Below are positions 1 through 7,002 of a stretch of DNA of 64,000 bases, piece after piece. The notes below the pieces were generated by a model. It did not search any database, was not told the DNA's origin, and saw nothing but the letters and a program-made list of their open reading frames with translations. Position numbers and translations under genes: made by a program. The DNA is taken from positions 222,716-286,715 of the forward strand of contig NZ_AQXF01000002.1 in assembly GCF_000375545.1 (NCBI RefSeq), written 5' to 3'. Source of the stretch: Kordiimonas gwangyangensis DSM 19435 = JCM 12864. GTDB lineage: Bacteria > Pseudomonadota > Alphaproteobacteria > Sphingomonadales > Kordiimonadaceae. How positions within the stretch are numbered: position 1 is the first letter of the stretch; every line of letters starts with the position of its first letter.

Positions 1-65
1 CCCATTCTTGAATGAGAACATATCAGGAACATGTAGAGTAAATCAATTGGATATTACGTAGGAGG

Positions 66-575
66 TTAGCTGGATCTTTTTATTGCAGCTTCCGTCGCCA
101 ACCAAGAAAAGGCGCGAATTTCCGCCTCCTTAACCGAGCCCATTGCCTCTAAGACTGGTTTGAATTCCATGAAATTGTCGGCAGAAACCATTGTAGATCG
201 AAGCTGGTTGAGTGCGGACTTATATTCCTGAAGTTCTACAGGAACAACCGTAATGCGACTTTCGACCCGACCAACTGCTTGATAAAGCTCTGACATCTTG
301 TCGAGCGCAGTCATTTTATCCACTTGAGGAATTCCCCTAGTTTCAGCGACACGCAGGGTGAGTTTCGCAAATTCATTTGTTAGGTCAGCCGACATTCTTT
401 CTGCATAGACAATCTCTTTCTCCAAACTGTCCTTTTGTCGCTGGTCTGCTTGCATAAGAAATGTAGCTAAAAGTACGATAAGACTACCCAGTGCACCTGA
501 GATAAGATTGGATATGTCCAGTTTGGACAACATTCCCGAACCACCATTTCCATTTTTTCTATCGCCAGACATCAC
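66..575 (-). CDS. Membrane-anchored coiled-coil protein, unknown
   Basis: This is a 169-residue protein with a short Gly/Lys-rich N-terminus, one hydrophobic segment at about residues 22-42, then a mostly helical, charged region likely to form a coiled coil. I do not recognise the family. It lies 50 bp after the stop of the 373-residue gene on the same strand, so the two are probably co-transcribed. The base composition is more AT-rich than the phage structural genes, which fits separately acquired cargo. Topology suggests a short cytoplasmic N-terminus and a large soluble C-terminal part, but orientation cannot be fixed from sequence alone. Confidence 0.7.
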   Translation of the reverse strand: MMSGDRKNGNGGSGMLSKLDISNLISGALGSLIVLLATFLMQADQRQKDSLEKEIVYAERMSADLTNEFAKLTLRVAETRGIPQVDKMTALDKMSELYQAVGRVESRITVVPVELQEYKSALNQLRSTMVSADNFMEFKPVLEAMGSVKEAEIRAFSWLATEAAIKRSS

Positions 576-625
576 AAGTGCCTTTCGGTCGCCTAAAGAA
601 GGGCATCAGAGAACCCAAAAGTCAG

Positions 626-1747
626 TTAGGGCTTCAAAGTCATGGTACTTTCCAAGCCCACATTCTTTTCGAGTTCCTTCATTTCCCGACATATACGCTC
701 CCACTCCCCAGCATTCATCATTTCTAGGGTTTCGCGCACCGTCTGAGAAATCTCAAGTACACACTCATTGTTGGTGACCATACTACTGTTAGAAATTTCT
801 ATCTGTTTAGCCTGATCCAGAGTTGCCCCCGAGGACGCCAGCGTTAACAATACGCCTACAAAAGCGGGCAACACAAACTTGGAACTGCGTAGCTTTAACC
901 AACCCGGCGAGTTAATACTATAGCTGGTATCAGTTAATAAGTCCCTATCGTAAAATTCTTCTGCTGCGGCCTTCCAATCAAGGCCCATAAACTCAGGCAG
1001 TTCGCCACGCAGTTTGGCAGAGTACATTGCTACGAAATAAGAAACAAAATCATTTGCATCGACCATGTCCCGAAGGTCGATATGAGACTTGGTTACTCTG
1101 ATCCTACCTTGCGCCTCGTCACCGAGATTGTACTCTTTATAACACAGATCATAGATTTCCTTTTTCTCTGCAATATCGCTAATTTCGATCAACGCTTGCC
1201 GGTTTTGCATGAGTTTAATCAAGCGATCAGAGAAATGGGCTTTGATCTGGCGTGTATGTATCCATTTCACATTTCTTGCTGGAATGGGGTCGGCAGGATA
1301 AATCCGAGCGGCAACACTATGTGCCGGGTCGAACGTATCTGTAAATTCCCCAATAAATACGCGCGACATATATCCGCTGCCCGGAACAACGACCAGATCA
1401 CCGGGTTTCGCGGTACGATACAGAGCTTTTGCCTCTGACATGTAGCGCGGGATGGTGGATTGCTGAGCGACTTTGTTCAAATAGGCTGAAATTTGTGAGG
1501 ACGGCTTATTTTTGGTGGATTGTGAATTCCGATACCACTGGCCGATGTGCCTTCCCATATAAATCGCTGCTCGATGGCGCACATTCTCCAGATCAAGGTT
1601 CTGAGGTAATTGAGTACCGGGAATGTCCAGAAATACGGCATTGCGCTCAGCAAAGTCTTCGTAAAATCGCTTCCGTTTACCCGGATGCAAAACAAATACT
1701 TTGTGGTTTTCAGAGATAAACCTTGTGTTTAGGTCGATTTTGCTCAA
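626..1747 (-). CDS. Unknown protein with sensor-like N-domain and TM segment
   Basis: This 373-residue protein is not assigned to a family. Residues 115-172 (GDLVVVPGSGY, then FIGEF, then PARNVKWIHTRQI) look like the beta-barrel PUA/EVE-like or winged sensor segment found at the N-terminus of some restriction and defence proteins; this is a resemblance, not a match. Residues 290-307 are strongly hydrophobic and probably membrane-spanning, followed by a 65-residue helical tail. It is separated by 108 bp from the holin gene and is followed by the 169-residue membrane protein, so the pair seems to form its own transcription unit at the end of the prophage. A role in defence or superinfection exclusion is inference from position and architecture. 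Confidence 0.7.
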   Translation of the reverse strand: MSKIDLNTRFISENHKVFVLHPGKRKRFYEDFAERNAVFLDIPGTQLPQNLDLENVRHRAAIYMGRHIGQWYRNSQSTKNKPSSQISAYLNKVAQQSTIPRYMSEAKALYRTAKPGDLVVVPGSGYMSRVFIGEFTDTFDPAHSVAARIYPADPIPARNVKWIHTRQIKAHFSDRLIKLMQNRQALIEISDIAEKKEIYDLCYKEYNLGDEAQGRIRVTKSHIDLRDMVDANDFVSYFVAMYSAKLRGELPEFMGLDWKAAAEEFYDRDLLTDTSYSINSPGWLKLRSSKFVLPAFVGVLLTLASSGATLDQAKQIEISNSSMVTNNECVLEISQTVRETLEMMNAGEWERICREMKELEKNVGLESTMTLKP

Positions 1748-1798
1748 CGCCCACCCCCATGGAACTAGTTAAACTGAACAATTGTAACGATAATTGGT

Positions 1799-1837
1799 AA
1801 CACTATTAAGCGATTACCATTTCAGGTCAATAGTGTT
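1799..1837. promoter_or_regulatory. Inverted repeat between holin and cargo genes
   Basis: AACACTATT (1799-1807) and AATAGTGTT (1829-1837) form a perfect 9-bp inverted repeat with a 21-nt loop. It lies in the 108-bp gap between the start of the 373-residue gene and the end of the holin gene. There is no T-run directly after it on the minus strand, so an operator for the cargo unit is as likely as a terminator of the phage operon. Confidence 0.35.
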
Positions 1838-1855
1838 CAATGTACGAGGACGGTC

Positions 1856-2254
1856 TTACCTTGTGAGTCCCCTCATCTTCTCAAAGCTCCTGAGCCCACC
1901 GAGACCCAACATACTAAATAGCACGGTCACCAGCTCACCGGTGCCGCTCAGGGCTGGCAGCGGCGGTGTCTCAGGGAAGAACGCAAGCTGGAGCCACGCC
2001 GCAAGGTCATAGAGCATAAAGTGCCAAGCGAGCGCGGCTGCACAGACCCAACCGACAGCCGGGCGCCAGCCTGCAACAAATACCGACCGGTGGGCGGCTT
2101 CCTGCTTGTTGACTTCCATTTGTGACAAACCCGAACTCAACACGGCCATGGTGACCTCGTGTTCAAGCTGCATCTTCTGGTTTTTGTCAGGGACCAGCTT
2201 ATCAAGCGGACCCCTGACCACATCCAGAATGGTATCCAGTATCGGGATACCCAT
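1856..2254 (-). CDS. Holin, GTA 3TM type
   Basis: The 132-residue protein has an amphipathic N-terminal half and a C-terminal hydrophobic block (GWRPAVGWVCAAALAWHFMLYD, split here by GW, and LVTVLFSMLGLGGLRSFEK), the pattern of the holin family described as GTA_holin_3TM. Such proteins make membrane lesions that let the muralytic enzyme reach the cell wall at lysis. Its ATG overlaps the stop of the upstream small basic gene by one base (TAATG). The cell wall hydrolase gene lies about 0.9 kb upstream in the same operon, giving a lysis pair. It is the last gene of the late operon before the cargo genes. Confidence 0.8.
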   Translation of the reverse strand: MGIPILDTILDVVRGPLDKLVPDKNQKMQLEHEVTMAVLSSGLSQMEVNKQEAAHRSVFVAGWRPAVGWVCAAALAWHFMLYDLAAWLQLAFFPETPPLPALSGTGELVTVLFSMLGLGGLRSFEKMRGLTR

Positions 2255-2397
2255 TAGCCCCGAGCCTTAATTGCGCGCCCGCCGCCATTCTTGACGAACT
2301 TATAACCTTTCTTCGGCACTACGCGGCCTTTCACACGGCGCGTACCGGGTTTGAGTGCCGTCGTGCGGCGGCTGGTGGTTTTACGTTTAGTTGCCAT
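2254..2397 (-). CDS. Small highly basic protein (47 aa)
   Basis: I chose the internal ATG at 2397 because GGAGA lies at the right distance upstream and because it then overlaps the preceding gene by only 11 bases. The product is rich in Lys and Arg (MATKRKTTSRRTT at the start, GGGRAIKARG at the end) with a net charge above +15. In a membrane-containing phage a protein like this could condense or bind the genome inside the virion. That role is inferred from charge and location only. Confidence 0.6.
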   Translation of the reverse strand: MATKRKTTSRRTTALKPGTRRVKGRVVPKKGYKFVKNGGGRAIKARG

Positions 2398-2581
2398 GTG
2401 CAGTCTCCATGATTTTGTTGATGATGGTTTCCCGCGGCCAGCCGCCGCAGAAGGGTGGAAGGCCCGCCGCACGGCCAGCTTGAACAAGCTCGTCGTGGCT
2501 CATGGCCTCATAGGGGTTTGGTTGCGCCTGGGCGATTTGTGACATTGCCTGAATGCGCTTTTTCCGTTGATAGAGTTTCAT
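2387..2581 (-). CDS. Small protein with SAP-like helical segment
   Basis: The 64-residue protein has a basic N-terminus (KLYQRKKR) and a C-terminal segment MSHDELVQAGRAAGLP..GWPRETIINKIME that resembles the helix-extended-loop-helix pattern of SAP-type nucleic-acid-binding domains. Its ATG overlaps the stop of the 55-residue membrane protein gene as ATGA, and its end overlaps the start of the basic protein. Together with that basic protein it may act on DNA; the assignment is tentative. Confidence 0.55.
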   Translation of the reverse strand: MKLYQRKKRIQAMSQIAQAQPNPYEAMSHDELVQAGRAAGLPPFCGGWPRETIINKIMETAHGN

Positions 2582-2745
2582 GCAAGTTTCTCCTTAAGCC
2601 GGTTGATCTCAACCCAGATTGCCTTGTTGTCTTCTTTCAGCCCTGCGGTGCTGACTTCGAGCTTTCCCATGCGGAAGAATATTCCGGTGAGAAGCCCGAT
2701 TGTGGGGGTGCCAAATGCGATGATTAGAAGCTGTTCAATGGTCAT
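2578..2745 (-). CDS. Small single-TM protein with coiled-coil tail (55 aa)
   Basis: The start at 2745 overlaps the previous stop as TAATG, which is the coupling pattern of this operon; the upstream ATG at 2814 would lie inside the previous gene. The product has one N-terminal TM segment (LLIIAFGTPTIGLLTGIFF) and then a short charged helix. It fits the set of small virion membrane proteins expected in a PM2-like phage. Confidence 0.6.
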   Translation of the reverse strand: MTIEQLLIIAFGTPTIGLLTGIFFRMGKLEVSTAGLKEDNKAIWVEINRLKEKLA

Positions 2746-2969
2746 TAGCCGCGACCTTTCACGGCCAGCGCTATCAGCGCCCCGACCAAAAGCGCGATGA
2801 TGGCCCAAAGCCATGGCTCGCGGTTGCCTTCGGTCACCTTGATAGCGGTTTGCCCGGCCTGATCGCCTGAAAGCGTGCGCGTCGTCACCGTCGCGGTGTC
2901 GCTTTCCATCCCCAAAAGGTCGCGGATTTGGTCGGCTATATAGGTACTTACATAGTAAAAGCCGTTCAT
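2745..2969 (-). CDS. Small single-TM protein (74 aa)
   Basis: The start at 2969 (MNGFYYVSTY) overlaps the stop of the 56-codon gene as ATGA and is preferred over upstream ATGs at 2981 and 3029, which lie inside that gene in another frame. The protein has a hydrophilic N-terminal part and a C-terminal TM segment (LWAIIALLVGALIALAV) ending in KGRG, so it is C-tail anchored. It is a probable component of the internal virion membrane. Confidence 0.6.
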   Translation of the reverse strand: MNGFYYVSTYIADQIRDLLGMESDTATVTTRTLSGDQAGQTAIKVTEGNREPWLWAIIALLVGALIALAVKGRG

Positions 2970-3136
2970 TTCCGGGTCCATTTCCAGAGATAGAAAGCGA
3001 CAGCCGCGAGGAGAAGCATTTGCAGCCAAGGGATGCCGCCGCGCTCGCCGGTCACGGTTTCAATGGCATCATCAGCTTGGGAGCCAAGCCACGCCCCTAC
3101 TCCACCACCGGCGAACAAGAGAAGAAGCGCGGGCAT
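2966..3136 (-). CDS. 56-residue membrane protein
   Basis: This very short frame starts with an ATG overlapping the hydrolase stop (TAATG) and ends in a TGA overlapping the next start (ATGA). It encodes two hydrophobic stretches, MPALLLLFAGGGVGAWLG and MLLLAAVAFYLW, separated by an acidic linker (QADDAIETVTGERGG), and a basic end KWTRK. The double coupling and hydrophobic pattern make it convincing as a virion or lysis-associated membrane protein. Confidence 0.6.
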   Translation of the reverse strand: MPALLLLFAGGGVGAWLGSQADDAIETVTGERGGIPWLQMLLLAAVAFYLWKWTRK

Positions 3137-3633
3137 TAGGCCACCCCTTTGTAGAAGATGTGGTTGCCAATGATGGCCGTCACCGTCGCGTTCTTGGTCC
3201 AGAACGGAGGCTTGATTTTGTTGTTGTGGTAATGCGTCGCACCGCCCGTGAGGTCAGGTAGTTGGCCGCGCACCATGAGGGACGCCAGCTCAACAGCTTC
3301 CGCAAAAATCGGGTCAGCGTCGGTCACGGCCTCAAGCTTGGCCCGGTTCGGGTCATTCTCGTTATATGCCGAATACTGTGCTGCCTTGGTGGCTACATTG
3401 GCGTAGCCCTCGCCCCACCAGTCGTCGCGGTTGTCGTTAAACAGGTCCATGCGCGTGCGGTTGTCGATGGTATTCAACACCGCCTGCATACCGTCGCGGC
3501 CTTGGTCGCGGGCCTCGCCCCATGCGATACGGGCGGGAAGTTCAATATTGCGCACAAGTTTTCTCCAAGCTAGAGCGCCGCCAGCTACCAAGAGGAAGCC
3601 GACAGCTAGAATAAGTTTAAGCTGCGGTTTCAT
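3136..3633 (-). CDS. Cell wall hydrolase, SleB family, membrane anchored
   Basis: The 165-residue protein has an N-terminal TM segment (about residues 6-23) followed by a Hydrolase_2/SleB-type domain: ELPARIAWGEARDQGRDGMQAVLNTI begins it (Glu40 in WGEAR is the likely catalytic acid), and GATHYHN and KPPFW mark the C-terminal half. This family cleaves peptidoglycan and is used by phages for entry or lysis; PM2 carries a membrane protein with a lytic-transglycosylase motif in a comparable place. The TM anchor suggests either a virion-membrane enzyme or a signal-anchor-release endolysin. The gene overlaps the upstream gene by 17 bases. Confidence 0.85.
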   Translation of the reverse strand: MKPQLKLILAVGFLLVAGGALAWRKLVRNIELPARIAWGEARDQGRDGMQAVLNTIDNRTRMDLFNDNRDDWWGEGYANVATKAAQYSAYNENDPNRAKLEAVTDADPIFAEAVELASLMVRGQLPDLTGGATHYHNNKIKPPFWTKNATVTAIIGNHIFYKGVA

Positions 3634-4096
3634 CGGGCCAGCCGCCCACTACCGTGTCCCGTTCGGCGCTGGTCAGGTCCACGCCGCTATCAGCCACCAG
3701 AATGTCAAGAAAGGCCGCTACATCGTCGCGCTCAAACTCGGTCGCGTGGGTGTAGCGCTCCATGGCGGCAACCACGAGCGGGGCCGCGCTCGCCTTCGCT
3801 TGCGTCAGCACTTCGCCGTAACGCTGCACACCAGCGAGGCCAGCGCCCAGAAGCGGGTAAGCCATATCCATAAAGGCAACCTTGGAGAGCGTGGCCGGTG
3901 TTGAGGTTTCTTCGGTGTCGCCATCAAAAATGGCAGACACCGGCACCGGTTCCGCGCCGTCGACCTTGAGCGTGACAATGCCCTGAGCGCTTTGCTGCCA
4001 CATATAGAGGCGTTGGGTTTCGCCATCGGTGTAAACCCGGAGGGCAATCACTGTATTGTCTGGCAGTCGGTTAAGGGTTTCCCGTGTCTTTTTCAT
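3617..4096 (-). CDS. Unknown phage protein (159 aa)
   Basis: I chose ATG 4096 (MKKTRETLNR) rather than 4138 because it has a GAGG motif upstream and does not overlap the previous gene. The N-terminal half is predicted beta-rich (LPDNTVIALRVYTDGETQRLYMW), the C-terminal half helical and acidic. No family is recognised. It lies between the spike genes and the cell wall hydrolase, so it may be a spike chaperone or vertex component. Confidence 0.55.
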   Translation of the reverse strand: MKKTRETLNRLPDNTVIALRVYTDGETQRLYMWQQSAQGIVTLKVDGAEPVPVSAIFDGDTEETSTPATLSKVAFMDMAYPLLGAGLAGVQRYGEVLTQAKASAAPLVVAAMERYTHATEFERDDVAAFLDILVADSGVDLTSAERDTVVGGWPDETAA

Positions 4097-4107
4097 AGTC
4101 TCGCGCC

Positions 4108-4425
4108 TCAAAGATATTTGAACAGGACAAAGGTCCAACTGTTAGTGGTGTATAGGCCTACGCCCGGTGCGAGCTTGAGGCTCGAAAGAACCACCGACCC
4201 GTCTACGTCGCTCCACACCTTGGGATTGGCTAGATAGTTGGCCTTGTTGCTGCCGATATGGCCTTCGGTCGATACCGCCGAACCGCGAGCCGTCAGCGTG
4301 TAAATGAGCACGCCGCTGGTATTCAGCGCGGGGTCAATGAGCCAGCCGTCGCCAGTGCCGTAACTCGCGTCTGTAGGAATGGTAAAGTCGGTGCCACCAC
4401 CAACGAGATCGCTTGCTTTCGCCAT
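4108..4425 (-). CDS. Small beta-rich protein sharing N-terminus with spike (105 aa)
   Basis: The start at 4425 overlaps the spike stop as TAATG. The first seven residues, MAKASDL, are the same as those of the adjacent 402-residue spike, which suggests a shared attachment peptide. The rest is Gly/Ser/Thr rich and beta-like, with aromatic residues near the C-terminus (NSWTFVLFKYL), similar in character to phage fibre tips. A minor spike or alternative receptor-binding tip is plausible. Confidence 0.6.
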   Translation of the reverse strand: MAKASDLVGGGTDFTIPTDASYGTGDGWLIDPALNTSGVLIYTLTARGSAVSTEGHIGSNKANYLANPKVWSDVDGSVVLSSLKLAPGVGLYTTNSWTFVLFKYL

Positions 4426-5633
4426 TACCGTAAAAGCCTCCAAGTTGAGCCGATGTAGATGAAGCCCGTTCCGAACTCGCTCACATCAAGAACAAAGTCC
4501 TGAGCGGAACCGTTGAAACTCCGCGCTCCAAAATCGACAGTAATGTTGTTGTTTTCCGCGTTCGCCCCCACGTCCGCGACATAGAAATAGGTGCCTGTCA
4601 CGGGGCTGGCCGGGGCGGTGATCGTGATCGCCCCGGCGCTGCTATTCACAGCAACCACTTGCTCATTCGTCGCGGTGTGGGCTGCTGTAACCACTACCCG
4701 GTTATGAGTGGCCTTGCTGTCCAGTGCTGCCTGTAAGCCGGTCACGTCCGAAATCGGGTGACTGTGAGCCGAAGGCGCGAAGCTTGAGGGCTTGCCTGTG
4801 ATGGCCGCCCAAGTGTGTGAGTGGCTCGCTGTCGCCGCGTCGCTGATGCCGTAGCCGCTCAAGGTCGTGGGCTTGCCGGTCAGGCTCGCGAAGGTGTGCG
4901 CGTGGCTCGATGCCGCTTTGCCGTCCAGTGCCGCCTGAAGGCCTGTCACGTTTGAAATCGCGTGGCTGTGGCTCGTGGCTGCCTTGCCATCCAGTGCCGC
5001 CTGTGTGGCCGTGCTAACGGGCTTGTCTGCGTCCGACGTATTGTCCACGTTCGCAAGGCCAATATCCGCCTTGGTGTGGCTGTGGCTCGCGGCTGCAATG
5101 CCTGCCTCGCCCAAAGTGCGGTTGATGAACTTGGAGCCGTCCCATTGCAGCACTTCACCCGCCGCAATTGACGTAATGGTCACGTTTGAGAGGTCGCCCA
5201 CGGCATGGCCGTGTGTACTGGCCGCCTTGGCATCAAGGGCTGCCTGTAGCCCGGTCACATCCGCAATGGCGTGGCTGTGAACGGTCGGTGTGAAGGTGGA
5301 AGGCTTGCCGGTGATGGCGCTCCAAGCATGACTATGGTTCGCGGCTGCAATGCCTGCCTCAGTCAAGGTGCGGTTAATGAAGCCAGACACGCTCCACACC
5401 AGAACTTCGCCGTCTCCGATGGCCGAAATCGCCACGTCAGAAAGGCTCGCGAGCGTATGGCCGTGGCTGGCGTTTGCCTTGCCTGCCAGTGCCGTATCAA
5501 TCGCGGCCTTGCCGTAGTAACGGACATCGCCTCGCGTGTTGTTCAGGTATTGCGGGTGGTCGTCAGCGCCCAGCCCGGTCAGGCCCGCGTGATTGGATAC
5601 GCCACTTGCAAAAAGGTCGCTCGCCTTAGCCAT
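4425..5633 (-). CDS. Spike/fibre protein 2 (402 aa)
   Basis: This is a receptor-binding spike candidate. After MAKASDL it contains repeats of the tail-fibre type with ITGKPS, DVTGLQAALD and frequent S-H-x-H motifs, which in trimeric phage fibres coordinate metal ions along the threefold axis. The last 90 residues (from about RVVVTAAHT to STWRLLR) form a compact beta domain that is paralogous to the C-terminus of the neighbouring 361-residue spike. The internal start at 5633 is chosen because it overlaps the previous stop as TAATG. In PM2 the equivalent pentameric spike is P1; homology is not claimed here. Confidence 0.75.
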   Translation of the reverse strand: MAKASDLFASGVSNHAGLTGLGADDHPQYLNNTRGDVRYYGKAAIDTALAGKANASHGHTLASLSDVAISAIGDGEVLVWSVSGFINRTLTEAGIAAANHSHAWSAITGKPSTFTPTVHSHAIADVTGLQAALDAKAASTHGHAVGDLSNVTITSIAAGEVLQWDGSKFINRTLGEAGIAAASHSHTKADIGLANVDNTSDADKPVSTATQAALDGKAATSHSHAISNVTGLQAALDGKAASSHAHTFASLTGKPTTLSGYGISDAATASHSHTWAAITGKPSSFAPSAHSHPISDVTGLQAALDSKATHNRVVVTAAHTATNEQVVAVNSSAGAITITAPASPVTGTYFYVADVGANAENNNITVDFGARSFNGSAQDFVLDVSEFGTGFIYIGSTWRLLR

Positions 5634-6718
5634 TAGCCGAAAAGCTCCCATTCGCTGCCGTTATAGAGGAAGCCAGTGCTAAAGGTGTTCACGTTGATCA
5701 CGAACGTTTGCACCGCGCCGTCAAACTGTTCACCGCCGAAGTTCACAGTGATGTTGTTGAGGGCCGCATTGCCGCCCGCGTCACCGACAAAGAAGAACGT
5801 TCCATCGGCCGGGTTCGCCGGGGCGGTGATGGTGATTGGCCCCACGTCGCTATCTGCGGCAATGATTTGCTCTGGCTGCGCTGTGTGGTTGGCCGTGACA
5901 CGCACGCGCGAAATCGCCGGGGCTTTCGTCGCCAGTGCTGCGTCTACCTGCCCTTTGGTATAATAGCGGGCATCGCCCCGCGTGCTGTTCAGGTATTGCG
6001 GGTGATCGTCGTCACCAAGGCCCGAAAGCGCACCGTGATCGGTCACGCCGCCGCTTGAGATCGTCGCCGGGCGCCATTCGCCAACGCCTGCGTGCCAGAC
6101 AAGGCTTTCACCGTCTTCCGGGGCTTCTTCGCCCACGTCCGTGAGGCTTGCGAGCGTATGGCCGTGGCTCGCGCTTGCTTTGCCTGCGAGCGCAGTATCA
6201 ATGGCCGCTTTGGTATAAAAATTGGTGTCGATATAGGCCCGCACATAATAGCGAGCATCGCCCCGCGTCGCGTTCAGGTATTGCGGGTGGTCGTCGTCAC
6301 CAAGCCCGGTCAATGCGCCGTGGTCAGTCACGCCGCCACTACCACCACCACCGGCCAAGAGCGCGGGACGCCACTCACCAACTCCCGCGTGCCAGACAAG
6401 GCTTTCGCCGTCTGCCGGAGCTTCTTCGCCTACGTCTGTGAGGCTCGCGAGTGTGTGGCCGTGGTTCGCCTCTGCTTTGCTCGCAAGAGCGCCGCCAACC
6501 GCGTCAAGTTCCGCGTTGATGTTGCCCAGCGTGGAACTGATGCCGTTCAGTTCGGAGGTGAGGCCGTCCAGTGCGGTATCAACTTCGCCTTTCTGGTAAT
6601 AGCGGCCATCGGCCTGCGCCTGAGATTGGTATTGCCCGTGCGTGTGGCCGGCGTCAGATTTACCGGCCAGCGCTGCCGCCAGTTCTTCTCCTGTGATGCC
6701 GTCGTAAATCTCCGCCAT
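5633..6718 (-). CDS. Spike/fibre protein 1 (361 aa)
   Basis: This second spike has two nearly identical modules of about 90 residues, each with HGHTLASLTDVGEE, GESLVWHAGVGEWRPA, GLGDDDHPQYLN and TRGDARYY. A short coiled-coil-like stretch (about residues 45-80) precedes them. The last 90 residues match the C-terminal domain of the downstream spike in pattern (RVRVTANHT, PITITAPANP, NNITVNFGG, STGFLYNGSEW). A GAGGT motif precedes the start. The repeated modules are the kind of tandem duplication seen in adhesive phage fibres. Confidence 0.75.
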   Translation of the reverse strand: MAEIYDGITGEELAAALAGKSDAGHTHGQYQSQAQADGRYYQKGEVDTALDGLTSELNGISSTLGNINAELDAVGGALASKAEANHGHTLASLTDVGEEAPADGESLVWHAGVGEWRPALLAGGGGSGGVTDHGALTGLGDDDHPQYLNATRGDARYYVRAYIDTNFYTKAAIDTALAGKASASHGHTLASLTDVGEEAPEDGESLVWHAGVGEWRPATISSGGVTDHGALSGLGDDDHPQYLNSTRGDARYYTKGQVDAALATKAPAISRVRVTANHTAQPEQIIAADSDVGPITITAPANPADGTFFFVGDAGGNAALNNITVNFGGEQFDGAVQTFVINVNTFSTGFLYNGSEWELFG

Positions 6719-6721
6719 GGG

Positions 6722-6994
6722 TTAGACCTCGACTTCTTCGGAAAAGCTGATTTTGCCGATGTTCTCACCGCCCGCGATGACCCAGATTTCAGACTGGATA
6801 TCTTTGAACACGCCCCGCGTGCCTGCCGGGATTTTATTTTGTTCAGTATCCGGGCGAACGTCCACCTGCCCGACCCAGACATCAAAGTCACCGGCTGTAA
6901 CGTTCAACACCTTCCGGCGCGGGTTTGCGCTCACCAGAATGACGGCGCGGTCAGATCGCACGGTTACGTTTTTGGCGCTTGAAAGCTTGATCAT
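6722..6994 (-). CDS. Small beta-sandwich-like protein (90 aa)
   Basis: ATG 6994 has GAGGT five bases upstream; the alternative ATG 7006 overlaps the previous stop as ATGA and would add four residues. The product is rich in beta-forming residues (NVTVRSDRAVILVSA, KVLNVTAGDFDVWVGQV, SEIWVIAGG). It may be a small jelly-roll vertex or penton-base protein linking spike to capsid, which would suit its place before the spike genes. This is inference; no family is recognised. Confidence 0.6.
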   Translation of the reverse strand: MIKLSSAKNVTVRSDRAVILVSANPRRKVLNVTAGDFDVWVGQVDVRPDTEQNKIPAGTRGVFKDIQSEIWVIAGGENIGKISFSEEVEV

Positions 6995-7002
6995 GGGTGA
7001 CC

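Noticed and set aside
1791-1820. Possible left dif site near GATAATTGGTAAC
   Set aside because: Arms and centre do not match the right-end site; similarity is below what AT-rich chance gives.
4425-5633. Repeats read first as a possible CRISPR-like array
   Set aside because: The repeats are in-frame, of unequal length and encode fibre motifs without spacers.
6092-6982. Plus-strand frame of 296 codons in the spike region
   Set aside because: Antisense to spike 1; long only because of low stop frequency in GC-rich repeats.
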